From assembly GCA_016197345.1 (NCBI GenBank), contig JACPVY010000463.1, positions 1-6,518 on the forward strand: a stretch of DNA of 6,518 nucleotides, read 5' to 3'. The stretch comes from Burkholderiales bacterium (GTDB taxonomy: Bacteria > Pseudomonadota > Gammaproteobacteria > Burkholderiales > Burkholderiaceae_D). Made by a program: the position numbers and the translations under genes. Position 1 is the stretch's first letter. Every line of letters begins with the position of its first letter. Shown one piece after another: positions 1 through 6,518 of the stretch. The notes under the pieces are model-generated. The model worked only from the letters and a program-made list of their open reading frames with translations. It was not told the origin of the DNA and searched no databases.

Positions 1-680
1 ATTATTTTGCTAAGCCTGTCGTCTTAACGGGCAAGAAAATCGCCCCATCTGAAATGGCGGTGTTGGAAATTCTCAATTTGCTCAATACCGACGCTGACAA
101 TAGCGTGATTGAAAGCACTATCAAACAGCATATTAGCCTCGGCTTGAATCTGCTGCGCTTAGTCAATACACCAGCGGTTGGCTGTGTGCAACGCATTGGC
201 TCGTTGTCGCAAGCGCTGATGATTTTAGGGCGTCGCCATTTACAACGCTGGTTGCAGATTTTGCTGTATGCCAAACCGGGCAAAGATGGCGTGTGTAGTC
301 AAGCCTTACTGACCTTAGCTAGCACGCGCGGCAAATTGCTCGAACTGATTGCCAATAAACTCTATCCCAATCAAAGGCTTATCGCCGATACCGCGTTTAC
401 GGTGGGGATTATGTCGCTGATGGATAGTTTATTTGGCGTACCGATGCAGGAAATTTTGCAGCAATTGCATGTGGTGGACGAAGTCAGTGTGGCTCTGCTG
501 GAGCGTAGCGGCATGTATGGCCAGTGGCTGAAATTGGCCGAATCGATCGAACATATCGATGATTCTTGTCCCGTGATGGCGAGTTTGCTAGAACAATTGC
601 AGTTGTCCCCGGCTGATTTTTACCTATTAGAGCTTGATGCGTTTGATTGGGCTAATAGCGTCGCGTTGCAAGCGGCCTAA
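1..680 (+). CDS. EAL-HDOD signalling protein, YuxH-like (5' end outside window)
   Basis: This is the C-terminal part of a c-di-GMP-related signalling protein. The first full codon is at 3, the stop is TAA at 678-680, and 225 residues are visible. The first ~15 residues (YFAKPVVLTGKKIAP) are the end of an EAL domain and match exactly the same point in the next gene. The rest is an HDOD domain (HD-related output domain, which lacks the HD metal residues and is thought to act in protein-protein signalling). Its hallmark blocks are SLGLNLLRLVNTPAVG, QALMILGRR and AFTVGIMSLMD. Family members of the YuxH/COG3434 type run about 400 residues, so roughly 200 are missing to the left. By eye it is about 60% identical to the corrected product of 950-2228, so the two are tandem paralogues. 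Whether the EAL part is catalytic cannot be judged, because its active-site half is not in the window. Confidence 0.88.
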   Translation, partial: YFAKPVVLTGKKIAPSEMAVLEILNLLNTDADNSVIESTIKQHISLGLNLLRLVNTPAVGCVQRIGSLSQALMILGRRHLQRWLQILLYAKPGKDGVCSQALLTLASTRGKLLELIANKLYPNQRLIADTAFTVGIMSLMDSLFGVPMQEILQQLHVVDEVSVALLERSGMYGQWLKLAESIEHIDDSCPVMASLLEQLQLSPADFYLLELDAFDWANSVALQAA

Positions 681-949
681 TTTTGAATATGTGCTGGTTC
701 CTTGTTAGGGGACAGGCTGGTGCTATGTTCGTGCTGATACTAGACAAAAAAAGTGAACAATCGTGGACATAAGTGGGCCACTGGTACAAAATGAGAATAT
801 GCATTAAACGACAAGCTGTGCCAGCCTAGCCACGTAACCATACGTGGCTTCATGATTGTGGTTAGCAGTATCTGCAGCAAGGCGTAGCCGTAAGAGGGAC
901 AGTCTGCGCTCTTGCACCGCCTATTTTAACTTTTGCTTGGCGTCCGACG
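681..949. other. Intergenic region between the two EAL-HDOD genes
   Basis: This 269-base stretch holds no open frame that resembles a protein. It contains a perfect hairpin at 828-849 and a short palindrome, AGTGG-G-CCACT, at 772-782 that could be an operator. I found no convincing -35/-10 pair and no Shine-Dalgarno sequence before the ATG at 950. A weak long-range complementarity links 714-720 (AGGCTGG) and 821-827 (CCAGCCT). Confidence 0.5.
828..849 (+). other. Perfect 9-bp inverted repeat with 4-base loop
   Basis: AGCCACGTA (828-836), loop ACCA and TACGTGGCT (841-849) form a perfect stem. It lies 148 bases after the stop of the first gene and 101 bases before the start of the second. The following bases are TCATG, not a T run, so it is not a typical Rho-independent terminator. 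It could be an RNA structure in the leader of the second gene, a processing site or a protein-binding site. The structure is visible in the sequence; its role is unknown. Confidence 0.5.
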
Positions 950-2228
950 ATGAGTACGAATTCACATGATGAAGCAGGCGGTCACTCACCTTTGGTGAAA
1001 GATTTTTTCCTCGCGCGTCAGCCAATTTTGGATCGCGAACAGCATTTAGTGGCCTTTGAATTGTTATTTCGTAGCGCCGCGTCTGGCGTCGCAGGTGTGA
1101 CCGACGATTTGACCGCTACGGCCTCTTTGATTGCCCATGCCTCAGAATTGGGGATGGAGCAGGTCATCGGCGACAAGCTGGGCTTAGTCAATGTTGACGC
1201 CGCCGTGATCATGAGTGATTTTGTGCAGTTTTTACCGCGCAAAAAAGTCGTGCTAGAAATTCTGGAAACCGTCAAAGCAACCCCCGATGTAGTGGAACGC
1301 ATCATTGAATTACAGCATGCAGGATTTCACTTTGCCTTAGATGATGTGATTTCTGATAGTGAAGACGTGCGCACCTTCATGCCGCTAGTCGAAATTATCA
1401 AAGTTGATATCATGGAATTGGCGCCAGCGACCCTCGCGTCGTTGGTGCGTTCGCTAGCGGGTAAGGGCAAAAAGCTGCTGGCCGAAAAAGTCGAAACGCA
1501 AGAGGAATTTGAGCGTTGTTTAAAGCTGGGGTTTGATTATTTCCAAGGCTTTTATTTCGCTAAACCTGTCGTCTTGACCGGTAAAAAAATCGCCCCAGGT
1601 GAACTCTCTATTCTGCAATTGATGGGCTTAATCAATTCCGATGCTGAAAATAGCGATATCGAAGCAGCCATCAAGCGCGATGCTTCGCTCGGATTGAATT
1701 TGCTACGCTTAGTCAATACCCCCCGCCGTTGGCGCCAAGACCCGCATTGATTCCATCGGCCAAGCCTTAATGATTTTAGGGCGGCGCCAATTACAGCGTT
1801 GGCTACAGATTCTGCTGTATGCCAAACCAAGCAAGGGTGGCAATTTCACCTCACCTTTACTGCAATTGGCGACCACGCGTGGCAAATTGCTGGAGTTAAT
1901 CGCTCAGCATAATCAACCACGCAATCGCACCGTCGCCGATATCGCCTTCACGGTCGGCATCATGTCGCTGATGGATGCCTTGTTCAATATCACGATGGAC
2001 GAAGTGCTCAAGCAAATTACAGTAGCCGATGAAGTTGGGGCGGCGCTGTTGCGGCGCGAAGGCTTTTATGGCGATTTGCTGAAATTGGCCGAATACATGG
2101 AGCACATCGAAGAATCGGCTGAAATGCTTTTGCCGACGCTCAATCGCTTAGAGTTGAGTGTCGAAGAACTCAATGAAATGCAGCTCGCCGCCTATGATTG
2201 GACTGACAAAATCGCAACCCACGGCTAG
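950..2228 (+). pseudogene. EAL-HDOD signalling protein, YuxH-like, interrupted by a +1 frameshift
   Basis: As written, the frame from ATG 950 stops at TGA 1748-1750 (266 residues), and the rest continues in another frame to TAG 2226-2228. Removing one C from the C6 run at 1719-1724 gives one 425-residue protein, the usual length for YuxH/COG3434 proteins. The EAL domain spans about residues 19-215: ARQPILD, then E37 in ELL (the EAL position), N81, E103, D131-D132, K151, E179 and Q199. Most metal and catalytic positions of EAL c-di-GMP phosphodiesterases are therefore kept, but the DDFGTG loop is altered to DDVISD, so activity is uncertain. The HDOD domain follows and is in the shifted frame except for its first ~35 residues. 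The ATG at 950 fits the family N-terminus, although no Shine-Dalgarno sequence precedes it. The cause could be a homopolymer sequencing error, a real mutation or slippage. The short 266-residue form would keep EAL and lose most of HDOD. Confidence 0.82.
1719..1724 (+). other. C6 run at the frameshift point
   Basis: The first paralogue reads VNTPAVG across this point. Here the 0 frame reads T-P-R-R-W and soon stops, while one C fewer gives T-P-A-V-G followed by an uninterrupted HDOD domain. The codon CCC (1721-1723) is followed by C, so a proline tRNA could re-pair one base forward. I see no stimulatory structure or internal Shine-Dalgarno sequence to support programmed shifting. Confidence 0.85.
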
Positions 2229-2252
2229 GCCGCCACAGTGTGGGTTGGCCTA
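2226..2252 (+). terminator. Hairpin overlapping the stop codon, possible terminator
   Basis: TAGGCC (2226-2231) pairs with GGCCTA (2247-2252). Inside it, CCAC (2233-2236) pairs with GTGG (2240-2243) around the loop AGT, leaving a small internal loop. The TAG stop of the second EAL-HDOD gene forms part of the stem. Only a weak T run follows (TTTT at about 2264), so termination would be inefficient if it occurs. The placement between two functionally different gene groups fits a terminator, but this is an inference. Confidence 0.35.
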
Positions 2253-2438
2253 TACTTTGGCGATTTTGCAGCGGCTCACGGCAGTGAATCTTGTACTTTG
2301 CAACTGAGTTTGCTCAATTTCTATCGTGCAAAATTTGGCATGATGGCGAATTGGGTTGCGTTTGGGCTTTCGCAACATCCTCAAGTCTACGAAATAACTG
2401 CAAAATAACTTCATTGAGCGCCTTGTGGCATAGCGTAT

Positions 2439-3785
2439 TTGCGAAAAAACGCAGACGCTGCTTCTAGCAAAGCAGGTTTGAGTTTGGCCACGGCCAGCAA
2501 GTGGCAGCAGTGCCAAACCAATGGCCACATGGTGTGGGGGCTGTGTCAGGGCAGCGGCAAAGACCCTTATCGTACCCAAGTCGATTTATCAGAACCCGCC
2601 TTTCGTTGCAGTTGCCCCTCGCGTAAATTTCCTTGCAAACATGGTTTAGCGCTGCTGGTGCTGCTAGCGCGTGCGCCACAAGAATTTACCGATCAGGTCG
2701 CGCTACCGGATTGGGTGCAAGCATGGGTGGATAGTCGTGCCGAGCGGGCGGCTAAGCAAGAGGCGAAACAAGAAGCGAAACAACAAGAAGCAAAGCAAGA
2801 AGCGAAGCCCGCCACAGAGGCCAGCACTGATGCGCCCACGCGCCGCGCGAGCCAGCGTGAAACGCAGGTGCTAGCGGGCGTACAAGACGCGTTAGTCTGG
2901 CTGGAAGATGTGATACGCACCGGCTTAGTCGCCGCGCGCAGCCAAGCTTATACCTATTGGGACACACAAGCGGCGCGCTTGGTGGATGCTAAAGCGCCGG
3001 GTATTGCACGCCGCGTGCGGCAGTTGCCGCAATTATTGACTAGCCCCCATTGGCAACAAGAGGTGTTGGCCGAACTCGGCAATCTGTATTTGCTATTGCA
3101 AGCCTATACCCGGATCGAGCAATTAGCACCGGATGTGCAACAAGACGTGCGTAGCGCGATTGGTTGGACTATTGACCAAGCTGCTTTGCTCCAAGAAAAG
3201 GGACAGAGCGACATCTGGCATGTGCTAGCCGTGCAGCAAGAACAAGAAGATAAATTGCAGGTGCGCCGCACTTGGCTGCAAGGTCATCGTAGCGGCACGC
3301 TTGCGCTATTGTTGGAATTTTCGGCAACGGCCAGCCGCGTGCCACTGTCATTACCTTTATTAGTGGGACAGAGCATGCAAGCGGAAGCCGTCTTTTTTCC
3401 GGGCAGTGTCGCCCAGCGCGCCTTGCTCAAGGGGGAGACGAGCGTCGCCACGCAAGCCTATGCGTTTCGCCCCGAGAGCGATGGCATCAATGCGGCACTG
3501 ACGCAGGTCGGCGCGCAGTGGAGCGCTAATCCGTGGTTGGAGCGTAGCGGCATGGTGCTGCAAAATGTGTTCCTCGTCGAGCGCGCGCAGCGCTGGCAAT
3601 TGCGCGATCAAACGGGGGCATTATTGCCGCTAGCATCGCGATTTGCGCGGCAAATTTGGCCTTTGCAGGCGCTCGCCGGTGGTGCTGCCGTGACCTTGTT
3701 TGGCGAGTGGCAGCCCGATAGTTTTTGGCCGCTCTCGTATTGGCAAGACGGGCAGTGGCAAGCTTTGCCGCAGGAGGTGTCATGA
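2439..3785 (+). CDS. SWIM zinc-finger protein
   Basis: The product is 448 residues if translation starts at TTG 2439. The SWIM motif CxCx6CxH is complete, with C57, C59, C66 and H68 inside FRCSCPSRKFPCKHGLALL. SWIM domains bind zinc and are thought to mediate DNA or protein contacts. Before it lies the conserved-looking segment WGLCQGSGKDPYRTQVDLS. A Lys/Gln/Glu/Ala-rich linker follows at about 101-130, then a mostly helical remainder with no domain I recognise. The gene opens an operon with the DUF5691 protein (ATGA overlap) and a MoxR-type ATPase, as E. coli YehQ is encoded near YehL. The start is uncertain: the in-frame stop at 2415-2417 leaves no ATG or GTG upstream of 2439, and no Shine-Dalgarno sequence is visible. 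The 210 bases before it hold only the 2226-2252 hairpin and no clear promoter. The protein identity is well supported; its cellular role is not known. Confidence 0.85.
   Translation: MRKNADAASSKAGLSLATASKWQQCQTNGHMVWGLCQGSGKDPYRTQVDLSEPAFRCSCPSRKFPCKHGLALLVLLARAPQEFTDQVALPDWVQAWVDSRAERAAKQEAKQEAKQQEAKQEAKPATEASTDAPTRRASQRETQVLAGVQDALVWLEDVIRTGLVAARSQAYTYWDTQAARLVDAKAPGIARRVRQLPQLLTSPHWQQEVLAELGNLYLLLQAYTRIEQLAPDVQQDVRSAIGWTIDQAALLQEKGQSDIWHVLAVQQEQEDKLQVRRTWLQGHRSGTLALLLEFSATASRVPLSLPLLVGQSMQAEAVFFPGSVAQRALLKGETSVATQAYAFRPESDGINAALTQVGAQWSANPWLERSGMVLQNVFLVERAQRWQLRDQTGALLPLASRFARQIWPLQALAGGAAVTLFGEWQPDSFWPLSYWQDGQWQALPQEVS
2754..2807 (+). repeat. KQEA-coding short tandem repeat
   Basis: About four 12-base units of the type AAG-CAA-GAA-GCG encode KQEAKQEAKQQEAKQEAK, residues 106-123 of the SWIM protein, with one extra Gln codon. 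It makes a highly charged, probably helical or disordered linker just after the zinc finger. Such in-frame repeats can vary in copy number between strains without breaking the frame. Confidence 0.8.
3772..3777 (+). promoter_or_regulatory. Shine-Dalgarno AGGAGG for the DUF5691 gene
   Basis: A full consensus AGGAGG sits 4 bases before ATG 3782, inside the last codons of the SWIM gene. It settles the start at 3782 over the in-frame TTG at 3725 and points to coupled translation across the ATGA overlap. It is the only strong ribosome binding site in the window. Confidence 0.85.
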
Positions 3786-5458
3786 GCGTGCCATCGACTA
3801 TGCAGATGCCGAGCTGGCAGGCCGAAAACAGTTGGCAAGAATTATGCAAATTGGCCTTGCTTGGTACCAGCGGCCGCGTCTGGCCTGCGCCAAAAAACAC
3901 AGAGGCTGCGCTAGCGCAATTGCTGGCAGAGATAGCCGAACGTAGCGATCTCAACCAAGAACAAAAAGTCTTGATGGCTGCTGGTGTGTTGAGTTGGGGC
4001 ATGCAAGTTGCCCAGCTTGCGGAGAATGATGAATTAGCACTGCCTAGCGCGAGTGCTGCGAATCAGGGACAGCCGCCTAGCATCGCGCAAAAATATACAT
4101 TGCGTCGTATTTTGCAAGAAGACTTGCTCGCTTGTTTGCCCCTTTGGTTGCGGCATGCGGCGCAGCATAGCGTGTTTGCGCCCTATGATGATTTACCGCG
4201 TCTTTTAGAAATCGGCCGCAAAAACGTGCAGTTGCGCGTGTTGTTGGCGCAAGTCGTAGATCAACGAGGGCGTTGGTTGGCGCAAATGAATAGCGATTGG
4301 CAATGGTTGCTACGAGATGTGCAAGGATTGCGGATCGCTAGTCATTGGTGGCAAGATGGGAATGTAGAGCAACGGGGCGCTTGGCTGCAAGAACAGCGGG
4401 CACAAGATGCGGCAAATGCGCGCCAGCAATTGCAAGCCGTGTGGGCGCAAGAAAAAGGACCAACGCGCGCCGCCTTATTGGCGAGCTTACGGGTTGGCTT
4501 GCAGCTAGACGATGAACCGTTTTTAGAAGCGGCGCTAGATGATAAAGTATGGGCGGTACGCCAAGCCGCGAGTCAATTATTAGCGCACTTGCCAGCCTCC
4601 CAATGGCGCATCCGTATGCGGGCGCGGGCGCAGGCTTGCCTTCGTTGGCAAGGCGCAGCCACGCAAGCCGATAGCAGTTGGCTGGGGCGCTTGGCGCAAG
4701 GCATGATCAATATCGTTAGCGGCACTGAGCAGGGCGCAATCGCCGTCAGCTTGCCGAGTGAATTTGATGCGGCGATGCGGCGTGATAGCTTGGAAGAAAA
4801 AGCGCAGGCCGGAAAAGGCGAGCGCGCCTCGTGGCTGCAACAAGTATTGAGTGTAGTCCCCTTAGCGGAGTGGGTGGAGGGACAGACTGATAGCGCTTCC
4901 TTGCTCGCGGCGTTTGCCAGCAACGAGTGGCAAGATTTGTTGTGGGAAGCATGCGAACGCTCGTGCTTGCTATATCGCGATGCCGCCTTGGCGGCGCAAT
5001 TACTGGCGCAAGGTCGCCCCTTTTCTATCCCCTTATTTCAATTGCTGGAGGCAAGCGCGAAGCGGCCTTTGCTGTTGAAAATCTTGCGCCAAATGCAGGC
5101 CGAACCGCAGCGTGTACGTGAGCAATTACCGCGCTATCAGGATTTATTCGACGCCCCCGATTTATTACTTGATGCCGAAATCAGTGCGCAAATACTGGCG
5201 ACTTTGCATGTGGGCGTGATGGCAAGCGCGGTCGAACACGATAGCCATAGCCTGCGCCATTGGTTATTGCAAATGGTGGTCAAGCTAGACCTTGCTAGTT
5301 TGGAAGCGTGGTGGGGCGCGTTGAATGATTGGGACAGGTCACGCTATGCCACCTATGGCACACATTTCTTGCCTGAAAAAATGAATCAAATCATTGCCTT
5401 CCGGCGCCAATTACAAGCTGCTTTTGCCCCTGAAGTGGGGGCTGACGTAGTGGCTTAG
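3782..5458 (+). CDS. DUF5691-type protein, partner of SWIM and MoxR genes
   Basis: The product is 558 residues from ATG 3782, chosen for the AGGAGG just upstream; the ATG overlaps the SWIM stop as ATGA. The N-terminus (WQELCKLALLGTSGR, about residues 18-32) and the position between a SWIM gene and a MoxR-type ATPase gene match the DUF5691 family, as recalled without a search. Residues 247-271 (FLEAALDDKVWAVRQAASQLLAHLP) look like one HEAT-type helical repeat. The rest is rich in Leu, Ala, Gln and Trp and looks all-helical. No signal peptide, membrane segment or catalytic motif is visible, so it is probably a cytoplasmic scaffold or adaptor. Translation is likely coupled to the SWIM gene, and the ATPase gene follows after 44 bases. 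The molecular function of the family is not established. Domain assignment is moderately sure; the gene call is very sure. Confidence 0.8.
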   Translation: MSVPSTMQMPSWQAENSWQELCKLALLGTSGRVWPAPKNTEAALAQLLAEIAERSDLNQEQKVLMAAGVLSWGMQVAQLAENDELALPSASAANQGQPPSIAQKYTLRRILQEDLLACLPLWLRHAAQHSVFAPYDDLPRLLEIGRKNVQLRVLLAQVVDQRGRWLAQMNSDWQWLLRDVQGLRIASHWWQDGNVEQRGAWLQEQRAQDAANARQQLQAVWAQEKGPTRAALLASLRVGLQLDDEPFLEAALDDKVWAVRQAASQLLAHLPASQWRIRMRARAQACLRWQGAATQADSSWLGRLAQGMINIVSGTEQGAIAVSLPSEFDAAMRRDSLEEKAQAGKGERASWLQQVLSVVPLAEWVEGQTDSASLLAAFASNEWQDLLWEACERSCLLYRDAALAAQLLAQGRPFSIPLFQLLEASAKRPLLLKILRQMQAEPQRVREQLPRYQDLFDAPDLLLDAEISAQILATLHVGVMASAVEHDSHSLRHWLLQMVVKLDLASLEAWWGALNDWDRSRYATYGTHFLPEKMNQIIAFRRQLQAAFAPEVGADVVA

Positions 5459-5502
5459 CGGCGAATGAGGCGACGAATAACCTTTAGCATAGAAAGCATT
5501 CC

Positions 5503-6518
5503 ATGAGCGAAATTTTGCGCCAGCACGGCGAACAGATTTATGCAGAAGAATTAGCCGAATTGGCGCGCGTTGATGAGCGCCCACGGCCACCAGAATGGAA
5601 GCTCTCGCCATGGGCGGTGGTCGATTATTTGCTCGGTTGCACGCTAGAAAATGGTTTCATGGTGCAGCCGAAATATATCGGCCAGCGCCGTTTGGTCGAA
5701 ATCGCAGTAGCAACCCTAGCGACGGATCGCGCTTTGCTGCTGTATGGCGTGCCAGGGACGGCGAAAAGCTGGCTATCTGAACACTTAGCAGCGGCGATTA
5801 GCGGTGATTCGACCATGATCATTCAAGGCACGGCCGGGATTTCGGAAGAAGCGATGCGTTATGGTTGGAATTACGCGCGTTTGCTGTCAGAAGGCCCATC
5901 GCAAGCGGCGCTAGTGGAAAGCCCCTTGATGCGGGCGATGCGGGGCGGGCGCTTGTGCCGTATCGAAGAATTGACGCGGATACCGAGCGAAGTGCAAGAC
6001 ACCTTGATCACGGTGCTCTCGGAAAAAACGCTACCTGTCCCGGAATTAAATATCGAAGTGCAAGCGCGGCGCGGCTTTAATGTGATCGCGACGGCAAATA
6101 ACCGTGATCGCGGCGTCAATGAATTATCGAGCGCGCTCAAGCGCCGTTTTAACACCGTGATTTTGCCGCTGCCGGCGGATGTCGAAAGCGAAGTCGAAAT
6201 TGTCAGTCAGCGCGTCGCTAGCTTAGCTAGCCAATTGCAAATTCCGGCGCAAGTTGCCGCGCTAGCGCAAATCCAACGTGTCGTCACGATTTTCCGCGAA
6301 TTGCGCGATGGCGTGACGGTGGATGCGAAATTGCGTTTGAAATCACCTAGCGGCTCACTTTCTACCGCCGAAGCGATTTCTGTGGTCGGCCATGGCATGG
6401 TGATGGCGGCGCATTTTGGCGATGGCAGCATGGGGGCGGCAGACTTAGCGGCGAGTTTGATCGGCGCAGTGGTGAAATACCCGGTGCAAGATAAAGTGGT
6501 GTGGCTGGAATATCTGGA
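5503..6518 (+). CDS. MoxR/YehL-type AAA+ ATPase (3' end outside window)
   Basis: 338 complete codons are visible from ATG 5503; the frame is open to the right edge. A weak ribosome site, AGAAAG (5491-5496), lies 6 bases upstream. The N-terminus (MSEILRQHGEQIYAEELAEL) and PPEWKLSPWAVVDYLLG precede the AAA+ core. Walker A is GVPGTAKS at 82-89, with K88. The Walker B position is RLCRIEEL at 150-157, with E155-E156 where most AAA+ proteins have DE. Sensor 1 is ATANNRDRG, with N199 or N200, and a likely arginine finger lies in ALKRRF (R214/R215). The helical lid follows, with KSPSGSLSTAE at about 280-290 in the sensor 2 region. It resembles E. coli YehL (about 380 residues), so perhaps 40-50 residues are missing. 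MoxR ATPases are thought to act as chaperone-like remodellers with VWA-domain partners. It is the third gene of the SWIM-DUF5691 operon; DUF5682 and VWA genes are expected downstream by analogy. Confidence 0.9.
   Translation, partial: MSEILRQHGEQIYAEELAELARVDERPRPPEWKLSPWAVVDYLLGCTLENGFMVQPKYIGQRRLVEIAVATLATDRALLLYGVPGTAKSWLSEHLAAAISGDSTMIIQGTAGISEEAMRYGWNYARLLSEGPSQAALVESPLMRAMRGGRLCRIEELTRIPSEVQDTLITVLSEKTLPVPELNIEVQARRGFNVIATANNRDRGVNELSSALKRRFNTVILPLPADVESEVEIVSQRVASLASQLQIPAQVAALAQIQRVVTIFRELRDGVTVDAKLRLKSPSGSLSTAEAISVVGHGMVMAAHFGDGSMGAADLAASLIGAVVKYPVQDKVVWLEYL

Noticed and set aside
709..902. GGGACAG repeated at 709-715 and 896-902
   Set aside because: Seven bases twice within 200 is compatible with chance, and the flanks do not match.
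1770..2228. A separate 152-residue gene starting at ATG 1770
   Set aside because: It is the HDOD remainder of the frameshifted gene. The same frame is open and homologous to the first paralogue back to 1725, and ATG 1770 lies inside the conserved QALMILGRR block.
2251..2256. TATACT as a -10 box for the SWIM operon
   Set aside because: No -35-like hexamer lies 16-18 bases upstream, and the site overlaps the hairpin at 2226-2252.
2340..2408. Small frame starting ATGATG (22 residues) before the SWIM gene
   Set aside because: No ribosome binding site and no recognisable peptide; such a short frame is expected by chance.
2671..2874. Lys/Arg-rich + strand frame of 67 codons
   Set aside because: It is the KQEA repeat of the SWIM gene read in another frame.
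3725..3781. A longer DUF5691 protein starting at TTG 3725
   Set aside because: ATG 3782 has a consensus AGGAGG and an ATGA overlap with the SWIM stop; the TTG lies deep in the SWIM gene without a ribosome site.
3526..4002. Open frame of 158 codons on the - strand
   Set aside because: It lies opposite two well-supported genes, has low-complexity Ala/Arg composition and resembles no family; it is a shadow frame.
4573..4923. Open frame of 116 codons on the - strand
   Set aside because: It is antisense to the DUF5691 gene, without domain features or a ribosome site.

Overview
The window looks like ordinary proteobacterial chromosome, most likely a betaproteobacterium of the Burkholderiales. That placement is an inference from the mid-range base composition, the codon style and the protein families, and I cannot fix the genus. 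All supported genes lie on the + strand. No tRNA, rRNA, CRISPR array, insertion sequence or phage gene was seen.

The left third (1-2228) holds two tandem paralogues of the YuxH/COG3434 type, with an EAL domain followed by an HDOD domain. These are c-di-GMP-related signalling proteins. The first enters from outside the window and only its C-terminal 225 residues are visible. The second (950-2228) has a complete EAL domain, but one extra C in a C6 run at 1719-1724 throws the HDOD half out of frame. Removing that C restores a 425-residue protein about 60% identical by eye to its neighbour over the shared part. The gap between them (681-949) has no gene but contains a perfect 9-bp hairpin. A second hairpin overlaps the stop codon of the second gene.

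The right two thirds (2439-6518) are an operon of three genes. The first encodes a SWIM zinc-finger protein with the motif CxCx6CxH. The second encodes a DUF5691-type protein with a HEAT-like segment and overlaps the first by ATGA. The third, after a 44-base gap, encodes a MoxR/YehL-type AAA+ ATPase that runs off the right edge. This resembles the E. coli yehLMPQ neighbourhood (MoxR ATPase, DUF5682, VWA and SWIM proteins), so DUF5682 and VWA genes are expected just beyond the window. The likely shared theme is an AAA+ ATPase working with adaptor or metal-binding partners, but the biological function of this system is not established.

Points worth a second look are the frameshift in the second EAL-HDOD gene, the Asp-to-Glu change in the Walker B motif of the ATPase, and the poorly defined, non-ATG start of the SWIM gene.
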